From positions 1 through 64,000 of the forward strand of contig JAFLBZ010000002.1 of NCBI GenBank assembly GCA_017303715.1: 64,000 nt of DNA, read 5' to 3'. The DNA comes from Rhodothermia bacterium. Lineage in GTDB: Bacteria; Bacteroidota; Rhodothermia; Rhodothermales; UBA2364. Both the position numbers and the translations under genes were made by a program. Below the pieces are notes generated by a model. The model ran no database searches. It was not told the origin of the DNA and saw only the letters and a list, made by a program, of their open reading frames with translations. Below are positions 63,579 to 64,000 of the stretch, piece after piece. Numbering within the stretch: position 1 is the first letter of the stretch; each line of letters starts with the position of its first letter.

Positions 63579-64000
63579 TTAGCGAACCAATTTGAGCATT
63601 ACACCCGAACTTACCGTTTGGTTAAGTTGTACTTGATTCATGATGGCAAGGGTTTCTGGGGTTAGGCTGTTGGTGAGTCGTGTCGGCAAGAAAGATTGGA
63701 ATACACCATTTTTGCTTGCTTTTTGCAACGCCAACTTAGAGGGTTGACGATTTAGCTTTTCTTGATCCCGCAAGGCCATAAATCCGGTCACTACCTGATC
63801 AAAAGTATTTTTGTGGTTTGCAATGCTTGCGGCGGCTGCCAGACCCATAAAATGATACACATTACCGCTGTACTCTACAAAGTAAGACCGAATCCCCATT
63901 TGAGCTTGTCCATTTTGATCAACGGAATAGGCATCTACCACGACGCCGGAAAGTCCGTTATTTAACGTTACCGCATTGCTTGCAGTGGTTTTTACACCTT
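63579..64000 (-). CDS. M48-family metalloprotease, C-terminal part (runs off window)
   Basis: The last about 140 residues of a protein reading in from beyond 64000 with no stop in frame to the edge. The YSGNVYHFMGLAAAASI ... TFDQVVTGFMALRDQEKLNRQPSKL pattern and the final ILNGM-like EILAIMNQVQLN match the C-terminal region of YggG-type M48 peptidases, after the HEXXH domain, which lies outside the window. Confidence 0.55.
   Translation of the reverse strand, partial: GVKTTASNAVTLNNGLSGVVVDAYSVDQNGQAQMGIRSYFVEYSGNVYHFMGLAAAASIANHKNTFDQVVTGFMALRDQEKLNRQPSKLALQKASKNGVFQSFLPTRLTNSLTPETLAIMNQVQLNQTVSSGVMLKLVR

Overview
The window looks like a chromosome segment of a Bacteroidota/Rhodothermota-type (FCB group) bacterium. 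Evidence: a secreted LamG protein with a type IX secretion (T9SS) sorting domain of the NPFNP...Y type, large TonB-less secreted proteins with fibronectin-III and carboxypeptidase-regulatory repeats, a TTG-N19-TATATTTG promoter of the Bacteroidota type, few Shine-Dalgarno sequences before host genes, and moderate GC with an AT-rich acquired island at the left end. The affiliation is inferred from gene content only.

Left island (1-6250): two blocks of about 2-3 kb are bounded by about 132-bp imperfect palindromes with the outline of integron attC sites (180-311 and 3079-3211). The first block holds a membrane-anchored DEAH helicase. The second holds a type II restriction-modification pair: a C5 cytosine methyltransferase with an N-terminal helix-turn-helix, and a convergent Eco47II/Sau96I-family endonuclease. 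A third RYYYAAC-like box and a perfect palindrome lie beside a 5'-truncated tyrosine recombinase, then tandem hairpins and a dead IS630-type transposase. Read on the minus strand this resembles a decayed reverse-oriented integron with defence cassettes.

Host core (6300-34575): PspC protein, 5-formyl-THF cyclo-ligase, HAD phosphatase overlapped by a frameshifted CAT-like acetyltransferase, secreted GH13 amylase, short alpha-glucan phosphorylase, a small secreted protein, a three-gene minus-strand unit for an outer-membrane-barrel-like protein, a 2099-residue secreted protein and an FN3 protein, a Ser/Thr kinase with TPRs, cysS, a PII protein lacking Tyr51 upstream of which lies amt, a T9SS substrate, and plsC. 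The gene-free stretch 33250-34574 carries clustered DnaA boxes and is a strong oriC candidate.

Prophage (about 35811-62667, 26.9 kb): a compact Mu-like transposable phage has split the host CTP synthase gene pyrG (3' part 34575-35804, 5' part 62679-63140). It has 29-bp terminal inverted repeats with two MuA-site-like boxes each. A LexA-like repressor (plus strand) diverges from an early minus-strand operon (Cro/Ner-like, Gam, GemA, MuA, MuB, then an Ogr/Delta-type zinc finger and a gp7/gpF-like head protein). A second minus-strand block carries terminase, portal and a gpG-like protein. A divergent plus-strand block carries gp36/gp37-like proteins, protease/scaffold, capsid, tail tube, lysis cassette, tape measure and a large tail-tip protein. 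No sheath or Mu-type baseplate genes are seen, so a siphovirus-type virion is inferred.

Right edge (62668-64000): 5' end of pyrG, a small plus-strand gene, a strong terminator, and the C-terminal part of an M48-type metalloprotease that runs off the window.
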